Shown here piece after piece: positions 1 through 13,335 of a stretch of 64,000 bases of DNA (its first letter is position 1; the number at the start of each line of letters is the position of its first letter). Position numbers and translations under genes: made by a program. The notes below the pieces were generated by a model, which was not told where the DNA came from, searched no databases, and saw only the letters and a list, made by a program, of their open reading frames with translations. This stretch comes from Cladocopium goreaui (lineage: Eukaryota > Sar > Dinophyceae > Suessiales > Symbiodiniaceae), in NCBI GenBank assembly GCA_947184155.2, contig CAMXCT020000898.1:62001-126000 (forward strand), in the 5' to 3' direction.

Positions 1-149
1 GCGGCCCAGGGTTGAGCGCACGCGTCAAAGCTGATTTCGCTGTCTGCACAGCTTTGGGCATAACCTTGGGACCGGTGGAGATTTTGGGATGACCAGTTCA
101 GTAGATGGGCTGGAGAAACCACAAAAAAACAAGCAAGTTACTGTTTTAT

Positions 150-560
150 GTATATAATATTATATATATATACATATATACATATATACATATATATATA
201 TACACATATGTATATACATATGTACATACATATATATATATATGTACATACATACATAACATAACATAACATAACATAACATAACATTCCATAACATAAC
301 ATTCCATTCCATTCCATTTCATTCATTCATTCATTCATTCATTCATTTCATTCATTCACTCATTCATTCATGCATTCATTCATTCATTCATACAGACATA
401 CATACATACATACATACATATATACACGTGTATATATATATATACGTGTATGTATATATATATACGCATATATATATATGTGTATATGTATATGTATATG
501 ATGTATAATATGAATATATATGAATATATGTATGAGTTTATGTGTGTATATATATATACA
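150..560. repeat. TA/TACA/ATTC microsatellite cluster
   Basis: Successive tracts of TATATACA, CATAA, CATTC and TACA repeats. Open frames here are low-complexity artefacts. Confidence 0.9.
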
Positions 561-1228
561 ATGGAATATCCCTTGAACTATGAAAATTACCACGTTGGAT
601 GTAATTGGGATCATGTTGGACTGGAGTGTTACAAGTTACCACTAAGCACCATGGGTCTGGGCATGCCTCGAATACATCGACAGCCTGAGTTTTCAGCTCG
701 TTGAAAGTGCCCAGCGAGCAGCCTGCGGAGATTCGAACACATTTCAAGAGGCTAAACTCTAAGAATTGGATGCCAACGGACCTAAAAAAATTGGATTTCG
801 TCAAAGGTAGAAAAGAAAAAAACAACACCTACTGTCCCGAAAAAAAAAGGCGGATATCCGGTTGCAAAGATAAAACTCACCTCAGCAAACCCAGGTCTGA
901 CCCGGATGGTTGGAAAATGTCCAATAAGTTATCTAATAAAATGCCGGTCATTTGGCAGTTTGCTATGGAAAATTGCCCATTTAGTCTGATGATTTAGCTA
1001 TAAAAAGTAGTGATTTTCCAGTTCACAAACTACTCTGGGACGTGAAAGTCAGTGCATGTGTGAAACCGTTCAAATTTTGCACAGCAGAGCCGGCCACAAA
1101 TGCCTACCCGGAGCTACATCACCACAGCCTGCCTAACTCTCCAAGGACCACGGGATACCATTCAGTGATATAAAAATTTTCAATATTACAAAAATAGGGG
1201 AAGCTAAAACGCCCGAAACACAAGGGAA

Positions 1229-1332
1229 TACCCGCTGGTAATTTAACATAGCTATTGAAAATGGCCATTTATAGTGGATTTTCCCATTAAAAATTGTGAT
1301 TTTTGATAGCTACGTTAAATTACCAGAGGGTA
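1229..1332. mobile_element. MITE family 1 (TA-CCCTCTGG), copy
   Basis: 104 bp; terminal inverted repeats near CCCTCTGGTAATTTAACATA, with CCCGCTGG at the left, flanked by TA. The TA duplication and short length fit Tc1/mariner-type MITEs. Confidence 0.75.
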
Positions 1333-1527
1333 GCTACAACCATCTGCATGGTACCCATGAAAAACTCACGATTTTTGCCATCCATTGGAGAAACTGAGAA
1401 ACATGATTTCAACACCACCTGGACGCAACATCGCGTGGCGACTTCCCAAAAAAATCTCCACCGGCCGGACGCACATTTCAATCATTTCATTGAAACGTAT
1501 TGACATCCAGAACTCAGAGTCTTAAAT

Positions 1528-1652
1528 TACCCTCTGGTTTCTACGTTTACATAACGAACTGGAAAGATCCACCATGCTATGAAAATGGATAAATCCACTA
1601 TTTCGACTGGGCCATGGCTTCAATAGCAAACTGTTGACATAACCAGAGGGTA
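1528..1652. mobile_element. MITE family 1, copy with the alternative interior
   Basis: Same CCCTCTGG/CCAGAGGG ends and TA flanks, but the inside carries ATAACGAACTGGAAAGATCC instead of the AACATAGCTATTGAAAA type. Confidence 0.7.
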
Positions 1653-2593
1653 CCATTTAACCGCCATCCATCTCTGTGGATTTTGCCAAGATGCCTCTAG
1701 GAGGGGAACCTCCACGGAGTCCACGACTTGGAAGCAATGGAACCATGGCAGGCAGAGAATCCAGCGTGACGCCAGGATCATGTGACGTTTTTCAAGCGGG
1801 ACCCGAAAAAAGATTCAATGAGTGATTTTTATAGACCATGTATAGCTGGGGTATATCCCACACATAGATACAGATATAGGAATAACTGGGCTACAATTCT
1901 GGTTATCGCAGACTGACTGGAATGCTGACTGGAACGCACGTCCACGTACCCCACTTTACATATTTAAGATGTGTTTTGCGCAGACGCAGTTCGAATGACT
2001 TGCGGACATTCCTTAAAATGGCACCCCTTTGTGATCTTGTTGTATGAGTTGGGGCCGGGCAAAACAAACATCAAACGATTCCGGAGTTGACTTTTGACAT
2101 TGTCATGTCATTGTCGTATGCCGAACGCGCCCCGAAAAATGGACGTGCACTTTTGCAAACATGGAAATGCGCAGCAGATTCGATCGCCAAATTTCACACT
2201 TTTCGGCAGCAGACTATGATATATAGTTAGAAGTCAACAACAGAAGATAGTAATTAGAAGTAATGATACAGTAATAAAAGTTTGATGCATTCATAAAAGT
2301 CACCAATGATACTTTGAACAAGGGAACCAAAAATTGTGGAATCAAATTTCGAGTCACTGATCTCCATGAGAAAGCCCGCCACAATCTAGCAAGATACTTC
2401 GAGAATCGATGTAAAACATTGTAAAACATTGTAAAAGCATGCACTATCAACTTCAAAAAGTATGTCCATGCGTGGTGTCCAAACTCTTCAATTCCATTCA
2501 TCTCCAAAGCCTGTTGGGTCGTTGGAATCCAAACATTGGAATTTTCGTGGTAAAATCAAACCACCTTAGAAATTGTTCATGGTTTCTGTGAAA

Positions 2594-2731
2594 TACCATC
2601 TGGTTATGACTAACAGTTTGCCATGGAAGAAAATCACCATGCTATTAACTTCGGTAAACCCCAGTAAACCATCTATTTCTATGGGCCATGGCTTAACCAT
2701 GGCGAACTGTGAATGTCATAACCAGAGGGTA
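2594..2731. mobile_element. MITE family 1, copy
   Basis: TACCATCTGGTTATGAC at the left, GTCATAACCAGAGGGTA at the right. 138 bp. A partial relative lacking the left end lies at about 2774-2870. Confidence 0.7.
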
Positions 2732-3044
2732 AACCATCCCTGAAGTACGGTGTCTGAGGGATGAAACCACAAAAAACGAACTGGAAAGATCCACCATGTT
2801 TAATGGGAAACCTCACTATTTCGACTGGGCCATGTTCAATGGAAGCAACTGTTAGTCATTGCCAGAGGGTTTCACCATTTTGGGGCTGTTTAGTACTAGG
2901 GGGTCCAACCGTCCAGGTGTGGAAAATTTGGAGGGATGGGTGCAAGGTGGGGCCCCCGTTCGATAGGTCAGTTGGTGCCAATAACTCCAATAACGATGGC
3001 CTATTGGGAGATATAACTATAGTTGATGGGTTTTAAAAACAACT

Positions 3045-3159
3045 TACCATCTGGTTATTTAACATAGCCATGGAAAATCACCATTTTAAATAGGTAAACC
3101 CAGGTAAACCATCTATAAATGGGCCATTTTCCATGGCTATGTTAAATAACCAGAGGGTA
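3045..3159. mobile_element. MITE family 1, copy
   Basis: TACCATCTGGTTATTTAACA ... TGTTAAATAACCAGAGGGTA, 115 bp, long near-perfect inverted repeat. Confidence 0.75.
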
Positions 3160-5795
3160 GAATTGGAGGGGCACCACCTTGCATCTTCTTGTGCGCTGAA
3201 ATTCAAGATGCTATGGACTTTTAGGTCCTGTCACGCATCTATCTTTCTGGTTGGATGGGAAATTGAACCAAAGGATTCTGACCACCCGTTCCGCGCTAAA
3301 TTTCGAAATCTACAGCCTCCTATTTCGTAACCAAATTACAGCAAATTAAAGAAAATATAGAAAATAGTACTGTAGTTCATTCAAACGTAATTTCCAATAT
3401 GTGTTTAAGAAAATAGAATATGGTTTCGATTGTTTAGATTGTTTCAAAATATGAAGATCCAAATATCACAATCAAATTAAGATAGTGTCCCTGTATAGTT
3501 CCCCATCTTATCCTCCATATTTTCAGATTTATATCGGTCTTTCTGCTCTTTTCGTAAATAAGATCAAATCGATAAATATAATATAAAGATATACCGTAGT
3601 GTGCATATATATATATATATATTCCTAAATTTGTTTGTGTATATATATATATGTATATATTCCTAAATACATATCTTCTACATATATATATATATACATA
3701 TGATCATATGTCACATAATGATTATATCTACAATATATATATATATGCACATCATGATTGACATTTTCATTCAATTTTGAAGGATTCGGGGTGAAACCGG
3801 TGTGCAGTGTGCTGAGACAAACACTTTCCATATGTTTCCATAGAATTCTTGTCGTTGAATTGCAAAACATAAATTCAAAGAGATGGCACAATGCATGGCC
3901 TGCGGATGCTTCAGGATATTTTCCGACGGCTCATTCGCCACCAACCTGTGGTTGAATAAGCAAAGCAGCAGATTCTTCCAGGGGTTGGTAAATGTCCTAT
4001 TTTTTTACATCACCTCAATATCGGGGACATAATCTTCAACAGATACCTGTTTATACCTGTTTTAGTGACGTTTTCAACAAATCCTGTCTTCACTTGCCAC
4101 TTGCGTCGTACGAGTCCTCCAGGCATCGTGGGGCACCTCCTTCTTCAATTGATCCAAACGCTTCTGGATCCGAGCTTGGCGAGTATCCTGGCAGCACTGA
4201 GATTCCTGCCACTGCCACTGCACCATGCTGCACGCGAAGAAAAACAGACCGCGCCTTGCCACTCAAGCCTTTCCGCAGTTGCTTCCGGACGCTGACCTTT
4301 TGCCAATTTTATCACAACTCCTCACCCACTCTGTGCTACTTGGTGCGACTTGGTGCTAGAGTTCCATTCATATCATCCATTTTTGCGCACAGAAATTCAC
4401 AGCTGAAAACATCCAGGATCCACCTGCCAATTCCTGGGCACGCCATGGGGTGTTATGGCCTCGTCAAAGCAGCTCCGAAATTTGACGACATTTCCCTCTG
4501 ACATCGTCCCCAGATTCCCCAGGCCTCGTCAGCTTTCTTACTGTCCGCTGTTTTCAGGGTGGCCGACCTGACACGTTCGTCCAAGCAGAACACGAACTGC
4601 AAGTGATGTGTTGCAAAAAATTGCAGGACACAGTCCACAACATGTCACAACTTGTCACAGCTTCCAAAACTCATTGTTCGGCCTTGCAAAGCCACCCGAG
4701 CCAAATGAGGAGGCCTAAAAAAAAGACAGGGCCCAAAATGACCACAGATTTTCCACAGTGACTGTGGCTGGATCTTCATCCCCACAGAGATCGGCCTTCT
4801 TTGCGCCTCCAACGGCTTCTTGTTGTGCTGCTTGCGCTGCAGCAAACCTGCCATGAACATGATGTAAATCAAGGGGTTGATATAGTGTTCAATCATCCAA
4901 AATAGATGGCTGAAGTTATTGCACGACGTTCGTGAATACTTTGGTTTTTGAGATAATTAAACCATCGAATTATACGTGGTTGCTCTGACACAGTCTGGTC
5001 ACATAGCTGCAAGCTGCACTGAGACACTTAGGAAGAGACTTCCGCAGGTTTTCTGCAGTCAGCTTGGCAATCATGATGTTCGATGTCTGCAGAAAAGGCA
5101 TGACAAACGAAGAAACGACTACATGTGGAGGTGTCCTAAAATTTAAAGTGGGGGTACCCCTAGTTATCATCCATTTATATCCATTTATAATAGGACTTTC
5201 CATTCTAAACCATCCAGCTATTGGGTACACCCATTTATGGAAACCCCCATGTTGACACCTCAACGAAAAGGATCAAGCGCCTGGGAATGGGTCGTCAAAT
5301 CACGACTGAGGGCCCCACATCCAGCTTTCCGCTGCGACCCCTGCTGGTCAGTCGTGTCCTTGCACGGATCTCAAACTTACCATAGCCTTAGAGTAGGTGT
5401 TCTCAAGGGGAAATTCCCGCAATTGTCAAGATCTTCCAAATATTCGACAATACTAAGCATACTCCGTTGATACAACTTTTTTCCAGTCCTGTCTTTTGCC
5501 TTGGCCGTTTGCAAGGCACGAGTTGGATCTTCTGGAGGCCTAGAGCGGAATTCGAACATCAAGGAACGTCAGGACTTTGCTCATTTGGAAAATTCAAAAT
5601 TTCAAATTTCGATAGATTTCAACAGATTTCAACAGAGGATTTCAACAGATTTCAATGAGGACACCATCTTAGGGCCCAGCTTCTTCTTGCTCAATGCAAC
5701 AGCCTTCTCCATGGTGGATGGCACACCCTGCCGTGGACAGCTCAGAATTTCACTCGGTGAACGTCAGGAATGGATGGGAATGATCATAACATAAC

Positions 5796-5926
5796 TACTG
5801 TGGATGGCTGCGAAATCCTGCGCCAGTTGATAGATGGTAAACATCCCATTTATCCGCTTATCCCATGATTTGTAGGCGTTCAACCGTGCAAGATGGTGGT
5901 GCAGGATTTCGCAACCATCCACAGTA
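5796..5926. mobile_element. MITE family 2 (TA-CTGTGGATGG), copy
   Basis: TACTGTGGATGGCTGCGAAA at the left and TTTCGCAACCATCCACAGTA at the right, so the ends are inverted repeats with TA flanks. 131 bp. Confidence 0.75.
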
Positions 5927-6021
5927 GAACTAACTATTCAAAAATTTACATTCCCCCATTTATACGTTAACAGTGGATCAACCATTATATGATTTATCAC
6001 CGGATCTACCTTATTCTCAGA
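5924..6021. repeat. 98-bp direct repeat, copy 1
   Basis: Nearly identical to 6768-6865 (GTAGAACTAACTATTCAAAA ... CTACCTTATTCTCAGA). In copy 1 it abuts the right end of a family-2 MITE. Confidence 0.85.
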
Positions 6022-6231
6022 CCTTGCAAAACCCCTTTCCCCATTGGAAACGCTAGTTTTAACAAGCCTTGACCAAACTATCATGGTTCTATTCTTTTTG
6101 ATCGAATCCCATCGGAACGCCGGTTTCCAACGGGCCTTTTTTCGTGGGCACTGTTGACGCCCACAAACAAAAACGCGAAGCAGGCCCTTTTCCTAGTTTG
6201 TATACTGCAGGATGGGTTCTGATAAAGGAAA

Positions 6232-6272
6232 AACGAGGTCCAAAACGAGGTCCAAAACGAGGTCAAAACGAG
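6232..6272. repeat. Short tandem repeat AAAACGAGGTCC
   Basis: About four copies of a 9-12 bp unit built on AAAACGAGGT. Confidence 0.8.
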
Positions 6273-6767
6273 GTACGGAAAAAGCCCCGCATCTACACAC
6301 ATGGACTTTGGCCCGCAAGCCGCAAACCTGCCCTTCCTTGGATCACTGGTAGCGAAACAATGACAATTTGCAGAATTCCAGCACACCGCCATGGCAGTGT
6401 AGAGATGATAATCCCAGCGTTGTGTAGAAGTACCCGGAAACAGCAACAGCAGCAGCCGTCGAACCAGCAGCCGCACCCCAGTAGCTGCAGAACCCAACAG
6501 CAACCATCCCAAACACAATGAGAACGCAACTAGCAAGATTAAAGCACTATGCTAATAGTAAAACAACGCCCTACCCCAAACACAACCTAAACGCCGCTTC
6601 GCCACTTTAGGTCTACATGAGATAGTAAAACAGCAACCTACCCTAAACACAAGCTAAACGCCGCATCGCCACGACTTCCACAAAAGCCTTCCCCCAAGCT
6701 AATTTCAAGATTTTTGGGATTTCGCCACGACTTGGGTAGTTGGGAGTAGGCGTTCAACCGTCCAAGA

Positions 6768-6865
6768 GTAGAACTAACTATTCAAAAATGTCCATTCCCC
6801 CATTTATACGTTAACAGTGGATCAACCATTATATGATTTATCACCGGATCTACCTTATTCTCAGA
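6768..6865. repeat. 98-bp direct repeat, copy 2
   Basis: See 5924-6021. The bases before it (GGCGTTCAACCGTCCAAGA) also match the DNA inside the MITE next to copy 1, so part of that MITE's interior predates the duplication. Confidence 0.85.
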
Positions 6866-8520
6866 TGACTCAGATATCTCAGCAATAGGTTTATCATGGT
6901 TTATCTGAAAAGGTCTCCCATTCCATCCACTGCTTAATCATCATCATTCCGAAAAAAGTCCCGATGAAACTGGCCACAAAAAAGGGGGGTGAGTCACTCC
7001 ATTTTCAGACACACAAAAAATGTGAAAAACCGTGACGTCCTCATGAAAAAATTCGTGACTCCAACTTTCCTGCAAATCACCAACCTGCGGCTGCAACTTC
7101 GAGAGTTCTTCCTCAGCCAATTCATGATGTCTGGCCAAGATTGTTCCTCTGATGTCATCTGAGCCAAGGGCTTTGGACAAAGCCTCAAACGCCTTTGTCA
7201 GATCCCCCTGCGCAGATTCGCAAAATTTCTCAGATCCGTTTTCGAAAAGTGAAGCTTTGGTTCTGCGCCTTTGGTGCCAGTGTTGGGAAGAGCTTCTTGA
7301 GCACAGAAACTGGCACATGTTGAACCATGGTTGCTGGTTGCTGCATGTTGTTACCATGTTACCAGTAAAAACAGGAGTGGTTCCTTGGAAAAAATGTCCC
7401 TACAACAAATGCTCGCCTTGGTCAAAGAAGACAAGCCACGATCGGTCCTGTTCTTGGGCTCCCGCATCACCTGAAGAATCGACAGACCGAATGTGGAAAG
7501 GCTATGCTTCGCCAAAAAAAAAAACAAAGGGCTTCTAAGTAGAACTACCACAAAGTTGGCCCTTTGACCTTCGATTCCCCAATGTTTTTGGTGCCACATC
7601 TGACACATGTTCTCACAACTGTGGAAGCCTTGTGAATTTTGCTCTCATCATACGTGGGTGGGGTATGGTGGGGTGGGATGTCAAAGTTGGACGCTACCGC
7701 TCACACCGCAACTTTCAACGCTTGGGAAGACGTCGTTGGTCCACTCAAGGAGTGAATGGACTCGGAAGGTGCGAGGAATTGATCGCTGTTGGAACCAAGT
7801 TAATGATGGTTAATCATGGTTAATGTTGGATTCAGAAGAACCGCACCTGACCGACCCTGAATGGTAGATTCTGGGACAGAATCTACCGATCTTCAGACAC
7901 AATTTGGTAGACAACTGAGCGGCAACATGATATGAGATGAAAAAGGCGGCTGAAACTGTTCGTCGTCCAGTGATCCAAACACGTTCATTCAAGAAGTGGC
8001 AAAATGTGAAGCGTTTACGTACATTGACGTCAAAAAACACACGGTTGCGACGGTCCATGGCCTTCTTCTCCACCAGGAGAAGCCTGAAACAAAGCATTGC
8101 AGCTCAGGATAAATCCAATATGAAAAAACTGGAGATGAACGGATATCAATGGCAATTTCTTGAAATGGGGAGTCCCATTTCGTCGTCACCATGGGCTTCA
8201 ATACCAGTCGTCATGCTCATGACGACTGGATGGTCGACCGGGGTACCCCCATGACTTAGGAAACCCCCAAATGGAATCAAATGGATATAATTATCCCACA
8301 TCCACTTTGTAAAAGGATATAACAATGTATGTAAATTGGATTTAGAATGGATATGATTCGTTTTTTTTTGCACATGGATATAAATTTCTGAGGATTTTCA
8401 CAGAAACAGCCACGAAGACCCAAAAAAGTCCATGTCCCACCTCCGCTCCATCGGCGCCATCCTCTGGGGTTTCAGGATCGCCCTCAATCGCTGGATCTTC
8501 GGCTCCCATGGACCTGCGGA

Positions 8521-9905
8521 TGTTTAGTATGACAAAGTGGGGAAATTTGGGATTTTCTCGGATATTCCATGGAAAAATCAGGGTTACCATTGGGTTTTGG
8601 AATATCTTGTGGACGTTGCTGCAACGAAAATATCAAATATGCCGTGAAACCTAAACCTCTGGATCACCAAACAAGCCACAGTGTGAATTGTCAAAGTGAA
8701 CCAAATGTTAATCTCTGCAATGCTTGTGTGCCGGGATGGATTGAGGGACAAGCAACAAATACATGGGGCAGAACCTAACCTAGGATGATGATTTTCGTCG
8801 TCATGGTTCTGTTCATGTATGTTCATGTCAGATGTTGAAGACTGACAGTAACAAAAGTAATGAAGGCAATGTTGATGGTGATCATCAGTGCAATCACTCT
8901 CTTCGTCGTCTCACAAAGCTGATCCCGTCACTTTCTGTTCTTTTGAAGGACCAAAACAACGAAAACACGGAACAAGCTATTTCAGAAATGCACACACAAC
9001 AAGAACAGAAGTTTTTTCGGAATTTCTATTTTAAAAAAATCTCAGCATGTTAGAACCATTATGTTAGAACCATTATGTTAGAACCATTCCGATCCCATTC
9101 CATCCCATTCCCTAAGGGACTGACATGCAAATCGCACAAAAGGACGAGGCAGTGGACAGGAGAAGCTTGGGTGTCTCATCCTGCGATCTGCGATCTGCGA
9201 CCCCCGGTAGTTTTGTGCGCCGGTGTCATGTTGGGGTTTCCTACGAAATCATCCAACATCTGTGCGAAATGAGTGATGTTTGGTGGGTTTCACATATTTT
9301 TATTCTCTAAACCCGAAACTCTGGGCAGCGTTCAAAATGTTCAAAACCCGCAATGTCGTTTCATGAAATACTGCTTGGTCAATAAGGACTCCACTGGGCA
9401 ATAATCCTCAATATGGCTAGTAGAATCTCCTGGAACTATATAATCATCAACCAGTTAATGGTGAATACTGGTTAACAATGGTTAATAACTAGTCATATTA
9501 ACATCGATTCAACATGGTTTTGATGCAGCTGTCCTGCTCCAATTTGATCACCGGCTTCGGCGTGGTTCCCTCACCATCCTGCGACCAGAACAGTCTGGGG
9601 CAAAGCGACGACTCGGCAAGTCCAAACACCGGTGCTTGAGCCAAGCAATTGAAGAATATGAAAGTCAATCATGCAAAACGACATATACAATCAATATATA
9701 TATATATATATGCTATCCCCCCCCAAGATCTACCATGTTTTGGGTTTTCTAGCTGTGTTGACAGTTTGCGCACGGTTTCAGCCAGAAGAAAACATAGGTG
9801 TTGTCACTACTTGTCCCTGGTAAATATTCAGAATCTCAGACAGACAGAAACATTTGCCTTGTGAAAGAGAAGTGAAGCAGAGCATTTTTCCCCAGACGCA
9901 GATGA
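8521..9905. other. Host DNA without recognisable genes
   Basis: Contains a triple ATGTTAGAACCATT repeat near 9047-9087 and a short TA tract near 9695. No convincing exon. Confidence 0.45.
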
Positions 9906-10154
9906 TTAGGCGATGATGTCGCGCATGTAAGCAGACACCAGCTGCCCTGTGCAGGCCCATAGATCGCGGTTGCGGTTCCAGTACTCATACTGAGCAGACC
10001 GGATCTGGGCATAAAGTAAGGAGCTGCCCACCTTTGTGAGTTGATTTAAGCGCAAGCGATCCTTAATGAACCTCCACGTTCGATCAATGATCTGGGTTCC
10101 TGCCTTGACATGAAGCTTCTTACCACACGGAAGTTTGTGTGTAGTCAGCTTCAC
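9906..10154 (-). pseudogene. Transposase-like fragment (ISXO2/IS1595-type C-terminus)
   Basis: 82 codons ending at 9906. The segment KVKAGTQIIDRTWRFIKDR followed by SAQYEYWNRNRDLW is a pattern I associate with ISXO2-like DDE transposase copies that are abundant in dinoflagellate genomes. The catalytic D, D and N/E region would lie upstream and is not visible, so this is only a C-terminal part. Could also be an exon of a domesticated gene. Confidence 0.45.
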
Positions 10155-10435
10155 AATGTGTTGAAGAGTGTTGTAGAGAATGCTGGATTGATATCTTGGC
10201 AGCCTTTGGGTCCATCGATTGCAAACGTTTGCAAGCGGTGTCTGTGATGCATGTTGATCTAAGGACTAGGTACTTAGAGCAGCTTTGTCGCCACAAGCGT
10301 TAGCAAACGTTTGCAAACGAGACTGGGCTGGATTCAAGATTCAAGATTCAAGATATATGGTATAGATATATGTTTTATAGTTATGTCCACCCCCTCTCAA
10401 ATCTACCTTAAAAAAGGTAGATCTTTGGGGGGGGT

Positions 10436-10530
10436 ACCATATAATTATATATGTACTATATATATAATTATATATATATATATGTATACATATAGTATAG
10501 ATAGATACATGTGTATATATATATATAATG
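10436..10530. repeat. TA microsatellite
   Basis: Irregular TATATA/TATAATTA tract; similar tracts at 10765-10845, 12935-13095 and 13565-13660. Confidence 0.85.
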
Positions 10531-11876
10531 CATGATTCACGCAAAATACGGCTCTTCACAATGCTGAACATATAGGAAAAAACTTGAAACCAACAAACTG
10601 TTCATGAATTGCCCCCATCCTTGTCTTCCGCTGTCTCCGTGGTTTTGGGTTCTTGCGGCGAGCCTTGCCACTGCGATGGAATCTGCGGAAAATGAGGCTG
10701 GATAAACTCATGGGATGGAATGGGGTGACAATGTTGACACCTGGAAGAAAGACAACTAGACATAATATATATATATATAATAAATATATAATATAATATT
10801 ATATATATATATGGTGTATATATATATAGTACATATCTATAGTATAACCAACATCTCCCGAAATGTTTCCTGAAATGTCTGAGTCTCGAGCTCTCGCAGG
10901 TCATTCTGGCTATCTGGCAGATCAGAGTTCAGCCCTGCTCCCATGGCCCGAAAATTTCTGGCACCTTGCAGCCCCTCTTGATGTCCCAGAGCCGAAGGCT
11001 GCCTGCCGCGCCCGGCCAACGTGACGGTGTGGTCGCTCAATTTCACAGATTTCACAGATGGACTCCGAAAAAATCATCCATGTTTTCACAGGTTTTTCGA
11101 TGAAATCAACATAAATCAACCATCCAGCGAGCTTGGGGGATCCACCATTTATGGTTCAACCCAAATTTTTTTGGGATTAAATTTCACTGGTTGCTCCACA
11201 AATATTCACAAATGGGATGATCCGAATAATTCGGGGGTGAGAGGACTTGCTTTCCACTCTGATGTGCTTCTCCGAACACTTTCTGACAGGACCCCAGAAA
11301 CCGTGCCTTCTGAATCGAGCGTCATAGCAAGTGACATGGCTTGACATGCAGAAGCACCCAAAACCTGAGCGACATTGCGAAGTTCTCATGTTTCACCACT
11401 GCATTGCTGCTTCCTTTTCCCGTCTTTTCACTTTTCACATTTATTTTACTAATCCCATCGCCCTAATACCCCCCAAAAAAAATCCCGAAACCATGGTCTA
11501 GTAGGGCATTTACACATATATAGAACATTAGGGGGATGGGACTAGGTCTGCATACTCATTGACAAGAAGTTCAGGGCTCAAACGACCACCGGCTCTGGTG
11601 GGGGTGAAGACAAATGTCGCGCCAGCAACTGGCAGTGATGGCTTGGGCATGGCCCAGTGAAAGATGCACGGTTAAAAGCATGCAAGGAAAACGGTGTCTG
11701 TTTGCATGCAGTACTGGTGGACAAAACCTGAGGCTGCAACTTGAGACATCCAGCAGAATTGAACACTGAAAACCAGAACGGGGGACCCGAGGATGCAATG
11801 ATGGGAAAGTGCCATTAATCTCTGCACCCTCCATTATATAGATCAGTATATGTCAATGTGAATTATACATGAAGTA

Positions 11877-12000
11877 TACCCTCTGGTAATGACTAACATA
11901 ACGAACTGGAAAATCACCACCATTTTTCATGGGAAATTAAAGGAACTCAATGGTGGGTGGATCTTTTCCATCGGTTTTTGTTAGTCATTACCAGAGGGTA
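11877..12000. mobile_element. MITE family 1, copy
   Basis: TACCCTCTGGTAATGACTAA ... TTAGTCATTACCAGAGGGTA, perfect 20-bp ends, TA flanks. Confidence 0.85.
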
Positions 12001-12183
12001 TATGTATTTCATCATCGTTCAGGCCCCCTCTTTACCCTACCGGCTTCCTAGCCGCCTAGCCGTCTGAGCTGATTCCAAAAAATGATTCGGCGGAGACTTT
12101 CGGCGTCTCAGAATGCGACAGTCTGCACCCACAGAGACCAGGATCTTATCCTGAAGGATCAACGTCTTTGTTGATGCCTTCCA

Positions 12184-12297
12184 TACTGTGGATGGGCCAG
12201 CGAAATCCGAATCACCAGTTGATAGGTGGTAAACATCCCATTATTTACAGGGTTTTACCATTCAAGGTGGTGCAGGATTTTGCAACCATCCTCCGTA
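12184..12297. mobile_element. MITE family 2, copy
   Basis: TACTGTGGATGGGCCAGCGA ... TTTTGCAACCATCCTCCGTA. Shares the interior GATAGGTGGTAAACATCCCA with the copy at 5.8 kb. A third, truncated copy starts at 19937. Confidence 0.7.
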
Positions 12298-13136
12298 TGT
12301 TTACTTGATTCACATGCCACAAAAAAATGATGTGGCGAAATTGGGGACAGCCGATTTGGGATTTTCTCAGATAGTGAACCATAGTGGTGAATAGTGGTTA
12401 ATCCACCCAAATAGTAGTGTCACCTTAATACTAATAATATTGGTAAAACTGTAAAACAGAAATAAACCATCCCCCAAATCACCATAAATAGGTGGTATGG
12501 TTACCATTCCCAATGGGTGGTAAAAATGACATTGTTTTACCCCACATTGATTTCTGAAAAGTTCACCCCTGCGGCCCAGTTTTGAATGTTTTTGAGCTGC
12601 CCGGCTCGATGGAAGGTCAACGCATTGATGGCTCCGTAGTGCCCTGGCAGCATCGTTCGTAGGCTCGGCCCTGCAGCCGTGTTCACCTTGTGAGAACAGC
12701 TGGGATGAAAAACCCTGGGAATGTCCAGAATTTGTGGGTCTATACCAATGATTATATATATATACATATGTATAATTAGTCCAAAAAATTCGAGCTATCA
12801 ATGTAAGACATAAACTACAAGAAATTGCGGTGTGCCACTGTCCCTGCGAGAAATGTAGAACCCACAGTGGAAAATGGCAGCAAACCTACTCCACTCGCCT
12901 AAAAAAGGAATTGTTCATATGTATAATTATGTGTTTATCTATATATATATATATATATAGATATGAATACATAATCTATGCAAATATGTTGTAATGATGA
13001 CAAAAATACATCCTCCAAAAAATCGTGGATATGTATATATATATATATATATGATACGTGTATGCATGTGTGTATATATATATATATTATGTGTGTGTGT
13101 GCTCACCAGGGCCTCTATATGGATAAGAGATGATCA

Positions 13137-13250
13137 TACCCTCTGGTAATTTAATATAGCTATTGAAAATGACCATAGAAATAGTTGATTTACCCAGCTA
13201 TAACATGGTGGATCTTTCCAGTTCGATATGTACACGTTTACCAGAGGGTA
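13137..13250. mobile_element. MITE family 1, copy
   Basis: TACCCTCTGGTAATTTAATA ... ACGTTTACCAGAGGGTA. Left interior is of the GCTATTGAAAATG type and right interior of the GGATCTTTCCAGTTCG type, so it is a chimera of the two subtypes. Confidence 0.8.
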
Positions 13251-13335
13251 AATCACCATTAATCACCATTAATCACCATTAGTCACCATTAATCACCATT
13301 AATTATCATTATCAACCACTATTAATCACTATTCA
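13249..13335. repeat. AATCACCATT decamer tandem repeat
   Basis: About eight units of AATCACCATT and variants directly abutting the right end of a family-1 MITE. Confidence 0.85.

Larger units (their letters stand above)
561..4079. other. Host non-coding DNA with MITEs
   Basis: Apart from the family-1 MITEs listed separately and a TA microsatellite near 3605-3755, no gene, exon or RNA is recognisable. Confidence 0.5.
4080..8520 (-). other. Probable exons of one or more multi-exon host genes
   Basis: Several short minus-strand blocks look coding and have plausible splice edges. They are: 8515-8444 (acidic, AEDPAIEGDPETPEDGADG); 8085-8026 (LLLVEKKAMDRRNRVFFDVN, followed by GTACGT); about 7255-7086 (ENGSEKFCESAQGDLTKAFE, helical, followed by GTTGGT); 5720-5655 (MEKAVALSKKKLGPKMVSSL); 5560-5386 (RPPEDPTRALQTAKAKDRTG ... 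LSIVEYLEDLDNCGNFPLR, followed by GTAAGT); 5075-4975; and 4200-4095 (RQARIQKRLDQLKKEVPHDA). No domain is recognised. Whether they form one gene cannot be told. Introns carry MITEs and duplicated segments. Confidence 0.35.
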